A DNA stretch of 64,000 nt from Zophobihabitans entericus (lineage in GTDB: Bacteria; Pseudomonadota; Gammaproteobacteria; Enterobacterales; Orbaceae), in contig NZ_CP050253.1 of NCBI RefSeq assembly GCF_011745665.1, positions 967,418 through 1,031,417 of the forward strand. The letters run 5' to 3'. The notes beneath the pieces are model-generated. The model was not told where the DNA came from, did no database searches, and saw only the letters and a program-made list of their open reading frames with translations. Positions 61,150-64,000 of this stretch are shown here, piece after piece (position 1 is the stretch's first letter; each line of letters starts with the position of its first letter). Made by a program: the position numbers and the translations under genes.

Positions 61150-61545
61150 CTCAGTCTCCTAATTACATCCTTTCGTTGTCTTTGCTAATTTAAACAAATT
61201 ACAGACAATGAAATTGATATCTGGATCACATTCTGTTTATAGTGCAAAAAACATAAAAATATCTTTCGAAGTGAAAGATAATGAAAGGGTGTGTAAACTA
61301 AAAATTAGTGATAAAAAGAAAATTATTGAAATATAACAATAACAAATAGAGATGACTTAGAGGAAAAGTGAAATTAGATTTTAAAAAAAGAGGATTTTTT
61401 TAGTTTCACTTACGAGTGTGATCAAATTCACAAAAACTACAATTACTGCTTATTAACTGCCAGTTGACTTACTTTACCTTGTCGTTAACAATAAAAAGAT
61501 ATTGTGATATAAAATTGCAACGTTTGAATTGATCGTGGAGCTAAT
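61150..61545. promoter_or_regulatory. Divergent region between agaR and the LacI-type fusion gene, with CRP site
   Basis: A 396-bp gene-free region. TGTGATCAAATTCACA at 61417-61432 is a near-perfect CRP core. A weaker CRP-like TGATATCTGGATCACA lies at 61217-61232, nearer agaR. Divergent promoters for both operons are expected here. Confidence 0.75.
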
Positions 61546-63741
61546 GTGCCAACAATAAAAGATATTGCTCGTCTTGCCGGAGTTGCCCATGGCACTGTTT
61601 CAAATGTTTTGAATGGTCGGGGAAATGTCAGTGTTGATAAAATTAAGCGTGTTGAAGAAGCAGCACGTACGCTTGGTTATCAACCTAACGCTCAGGCTAA
61701 ATTTTTAAGAGAAGGGCAGAGTAATACTATTTCTATCATTTTGCCGGATATCTCATCTGAACAGTACTCTATTTTATATGAAGGTTTGCAAAAGTATTTC
61801 TATCCAAAAGGCTATGAGCTTTCTTTATATTTAACTGGCAACCGCCCGGAGATTGAACAGCAGATTATTCAACGTATTGCCACTAAACGTGATTTTGCAA
61901 TTGTTACTGTGTCCTGCCTGCAAGATGCAGATGATTATTATCAGGCACTCAAAGGATTGCAGGACAAAACTATTTTTGTCTATCGTCGGCTTAAGAACAG
62001 TAAACAGTTTGTGTCACTGGACTTTTTTCAGGCAGGTCGCGATATCGCCGCTAAGTTAATCACGCAGAACTATCACAAAATAGGTTTGTTTACTAATCAA
62101 CTGAAAAATACGCATTCCCAGCAGTTCCGGCAGGGGATTATTGAGCAATTTAAACAGCAAGATTATCCTTATCAGTTAACTCATTTAGAGTCTTCATCAC
62201 ATGAAAGTACATATAGCTTAGCATTTGACTTTTTCTCTGCAGAAAAAACACCGGAAACATTAGATGCGATTGTGTGTAGTGATATAAAACGTGCTGAATA
62301 CTTACGTAATGCCAGCTATTTAGGAAGCACAAAAGCTTGCCCACCTGTCTACACATTAAGTAGCGGTACCATTTTAAAAGAGAGCAATATCCATCAATAT
62401 CATATGAATTATGGTATGCTCAGTCAGCAAATTGCCCGTGTGATAGAAGGTGCATCGCCAATAAAGGTTGTCAATAAAGGCTTTATTTTTGATGAGAATG
62501 CAGCTGATGAGAAAGAGAGCTCCCTGGCTAAGCAGACTCTGGATTTTTTAATTCTGCCAAGTCCATCGACTGAGGCGGTACGTAAGCTATTACCGCATTT
62601 TAAACGTCAAACTGGTATTGATGTTAATCTGATCGTCAGACCATTTAATGAAGTGGGTACTATACTGAGTGACCTATCTAAGCATCAACATATTGATATT
62701 ATTCGTATCGATATGGCAGGACTCCCTTGGTTTGCTGAGACGACTTTAAAACCGCTGACAGAGTTTAATTTTGATCCACAGCAACTGAATAAACATTACT
62801 CTAAACAACTTATTAAGCGCTATAGTGAAGTCAATGATACGCTTTACGGTATTCCTTTTGACCCAAGTATGCAGATGCTGTTTTATCGTAAAGATCTGTT
62901 TAATGACGCAACATTAAAACGCTTTTTCTATGAAAAGTATAAATCCGTCTTAACTGTTCCGACCAATTTTGAACAATTTACTCAAATTACACAGTTCTTT
63001 TCTCAGCAGGATAATCCTTATGTGTCCACTGAATATGGCAGCTGTATTACTCTGGGCAATGCTGAGATTGTCGCCTCTGAATTTTTACTGCGCTACTATG
63101 CACAAGGTGGCAAATTAGGAACTGAAAAGAACTTATTACAGCTGGACAAAGCGAAAACCTTATCAACACTACAAGAGTTAAGAGAGTATCTGAACGTGGC
63201 TATGCACCTGGATGCATCCTGGTGGGATAAGTCAGTTTCATTATTTGAAACCGGTCAAATTGCGATGGTCATTGTGTATATGAACTTATTCTCCCATATG
63301 ACCAGACGTAATATTGCGCCGTCTATTGGCTATGTAGACGTTCCAGGGCAACAACCGCTGCTTGGTGGTGGTTCACTGGGGATGTCTAAATACAGCCATA
63401 AAAATGAAGAAGTAAAACAGTTTTTTGAGTGGCTATTTTCTGATGAAATTATTGAGCAAATTGTTTTACTGGGTGGCTCATCAGCCAGAAATAATGTCTT
63501 TAATGAGCAGCATCTGATGGAACAATATCCTTGGCTGACTTTAGCCAAAGAAAATAACTATCAGGGAATGCGGGAGAACCATTTTGACAATGGTTCCCTC
63601 ATTAATTTGCGTTTAGCAGAAAATCTGATTGGTGAGGCAATTCATCTTTGGATTAATCATCAGTTAAATGATGAAGAAACCATCGAATATATCAATAAAA
63701 AATTAACAGAACACAGTAAAGAATTGATTAAAAGTAGTTAG
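61546..63741 (+). CDS. LacI-type regulator fused to an ABC-type extracellular solute-binding domain
   Basis: A 731-residue protein, about twice the usual LacI length. The N-terminal LacI HTH is PTIKDIARLAGVAHGTVSNV (residues 2-21) with the hinge GYQPNAQAKFLREG. A type I periplasmic-binding-like sensor follows (about 60-325), then a second sugar-binding domain (about 340-731) of the SBP_bac_1 kind (LILPSPSTEAVRKLLPHFKR, YGIPFDPSMQMLFYRKDLF, FETGQIAMVIVYMNLF, LGGGSLGMSKYS). No signal peptide, so it acts in the cytoplasm and may sense two ligands or a larger one. It starts with GTG after GTGGAG; ATG 61544 is out of frame. Target operon not shown; aga genes are candidates by position. Confidence 0.85.
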   Translation: MPTIKDIARLAGVAHGTVSNVLNGRGNVSVDKIKRVEEAARTLGYQPNAQAKFLREGQSNTISIILPDISSEQYSILYEGLQKYFYPKGYELSLYLTGNRPEIEQQIIQRIATKRDFAIVTVSCLQDADDYYQALKGLQDKTIFVYRRLKNSKQFVSLDFFQAGRDIAAKLITQNYHKIGLFTNQLKNTHSQQFRQGIIEQFKQQDYPYQLTHLESSSHESTYSLAFDFFSAEKTPETLDAIVCSDIKRAEYLRNASYLGSTKACPPVYTLSSGTILKESNIHQYHMNYGMLSQQIARVIEGASPIKVVNKGFIFDENAADEKESSLAKQTLDFLILPSPSTEAVRKLLPHFKRQTGIDVNLIVRPFNEVGTILSDLSKHQHIDIIRIDMAGLPWFAETTLKPLTEFNFDPQQLNKHYSKQLIKRYSEVNDTLYGIPFDPSMQMLFYRKDLFNDATLKRFFYEKYKSVLTVPTNFEQFTQITQFFSQQDNPYVSTEYGSCITLGNAEIVASEFLLRYYAQGGKLGTEKNLLQLDKAKTLSTLQELREYLNVAMHLDASWWDKSVSLFETGQIAMVIVYMNLFSHMTRRNIAPSIGYVDVPGQQPLLGGGSLGMSKYSHKNEEVKQFFEWLFSDEIIEQIVLLGGSSARNNVFNEQHLMEQYPWLTLAKENNYQGMRENHFDNGSLINLRLAENLIGEAIHLWINHQLNDEETIEYINKKLTEHSKELIKSS

Positions 63742-63750
63742 TCTGTGTCT

Positions 63751-64000
63751 TTAGCTGATAAGCTCTATTCCGACAATTTCATCAAACTGCTTTAGGGCTA
63801 AATAGAGTTCTGAAGCGGTTTCTTTGCGTTTTAATGTGAGTTTTAAGTCCAATTCGACTAAACCATCAGGAATATCTTTAATCGCAATTGAATCAATACG
63901 ATGATGTTTACGTACTAAGCGTTGTGTCACTCTTTCAATCGCACAGGAATTAGTGAGTCTCATGGTTAATTTAGCCCGCTCAATATAGCTTTTCTTTGGG
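63751..64000 (-). CDS. C-terminal part of a protein, possibly MgtC/SapB-family
   Basis: The frame is open from the right window edge to the stop at 63751, so the visible 82 residues are only the C-terminus. IERAKLTMRLTNSCAIERV and KRKETASELYLALKQFDEIV followed by GIELIS resemble the ACT-like C-terminal domain of MgtC/SapB membrane proteins. The hydrophobic N-terminal helices that would confirm this lie outside. It is convergent with the fusion regulator gene, 9 bp between stops. Confidence 0.5.
   Translation of the reverse strand, partial: PKKSYIERAKLTMRLTNSCAIERVTQRLVRKHHRIDSIAIKDIPDGLVELDLKLTLKRKETASELYLALKQFDEIVGIELIS

Overview
The window is AT-rich chromosomal DNA from a gammaproteobacterium. 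The tmRNA tag (ANDENYALAA) and the NfsA, GhrB, FtnA, Agp and aga/kba PTS genes all look enterobacterial-like. The composition, together with a LacI/solute-binding fusion regulator and rich sugar-uptake gene content, suggests the Orbaceae (Gilliamella or Frischella relatives), but that placement is inference. No rRNA, tRNA or CRISPR array was seen.

Layout. Positions 1-4.9 kb hold a sugar-acid catabolic operon (partial TIM-barrel isomerase, KDG kinase, MFS hexuronate-type transporter, GhrB-like reductase) and two small conserved genes. Positions 4990-5353 are ssrA (tmRNA). From its 3' end to about 13.66 kb lies a P4-like satellite: tyrosine integrase, AlpA regulator, primase-helicase, and cargo that includes a GHKL-ATPase/nuclease fusion likely to be a defence gene. 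It is bounded by a 13-bp direct repeat of the ssrA end and by GGTAC-type repeats that look like integrase arm sites. Positions 13.7-15.6 kb hold two decayed genes, each with one in-frame stop. Positions 15.8-29.2 kb are a defence island: a DISARM-like operon (two unknown proteins, NERD/SF1 helicase, DrmA helicase, DrmB, GIY-YIG nuclease), a convergent C5-methyltransferase, Vsr endonuclease, and a convergent HNH type IV-like restriction enzyme. No PLD nuclease (DrmC) is seen, so this is a non-canonical arrangement.

Positions 29.3-29.7 kb contain no gene, but the minus strand there has a promoter, serial hairpins with GGA motifs and a terminator: a candidate CsrB/RsmZ-type sRNA. Positions 30.6-43.6 kb form a compact lambda-like cassette with no capsid, portal, terminase, replication or integrase genes. 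It runs LexA-like repressor, Q-type antiterminator, late promoter with tandem terminators, holin, endopeptidase, Rz/Rz1, tail tube, frameshifted tail chaperone, tape measure, tail tip M-L-K-I-J and tail fibre. This is best read as an F-type (flexible, non-contractile) tailocin, released by lysis after DNA damage. It ends next to ftnA.

Positions 43.7-64 kb are core genome. They hold ferritin, an MBL-fold hydrolase, NfsA, two histidine acid phosphatases on either side of kbaZ, and a large autotransporter with a repetitive passenger. The N-acetylgalactosamine/galactosamine PTS system follows on the minus strand (agaR-agaS-IIB-IIC-IID-IIA-agaA-kbaY). The GTG-started LacI/solute-binding fusion regulator lies beyond it behind a near-perfect CRP site. 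KbaY and KbaZ would form the tagatose-1,6-bisphosphate aldolase that finishes the amino-sugar pathway.
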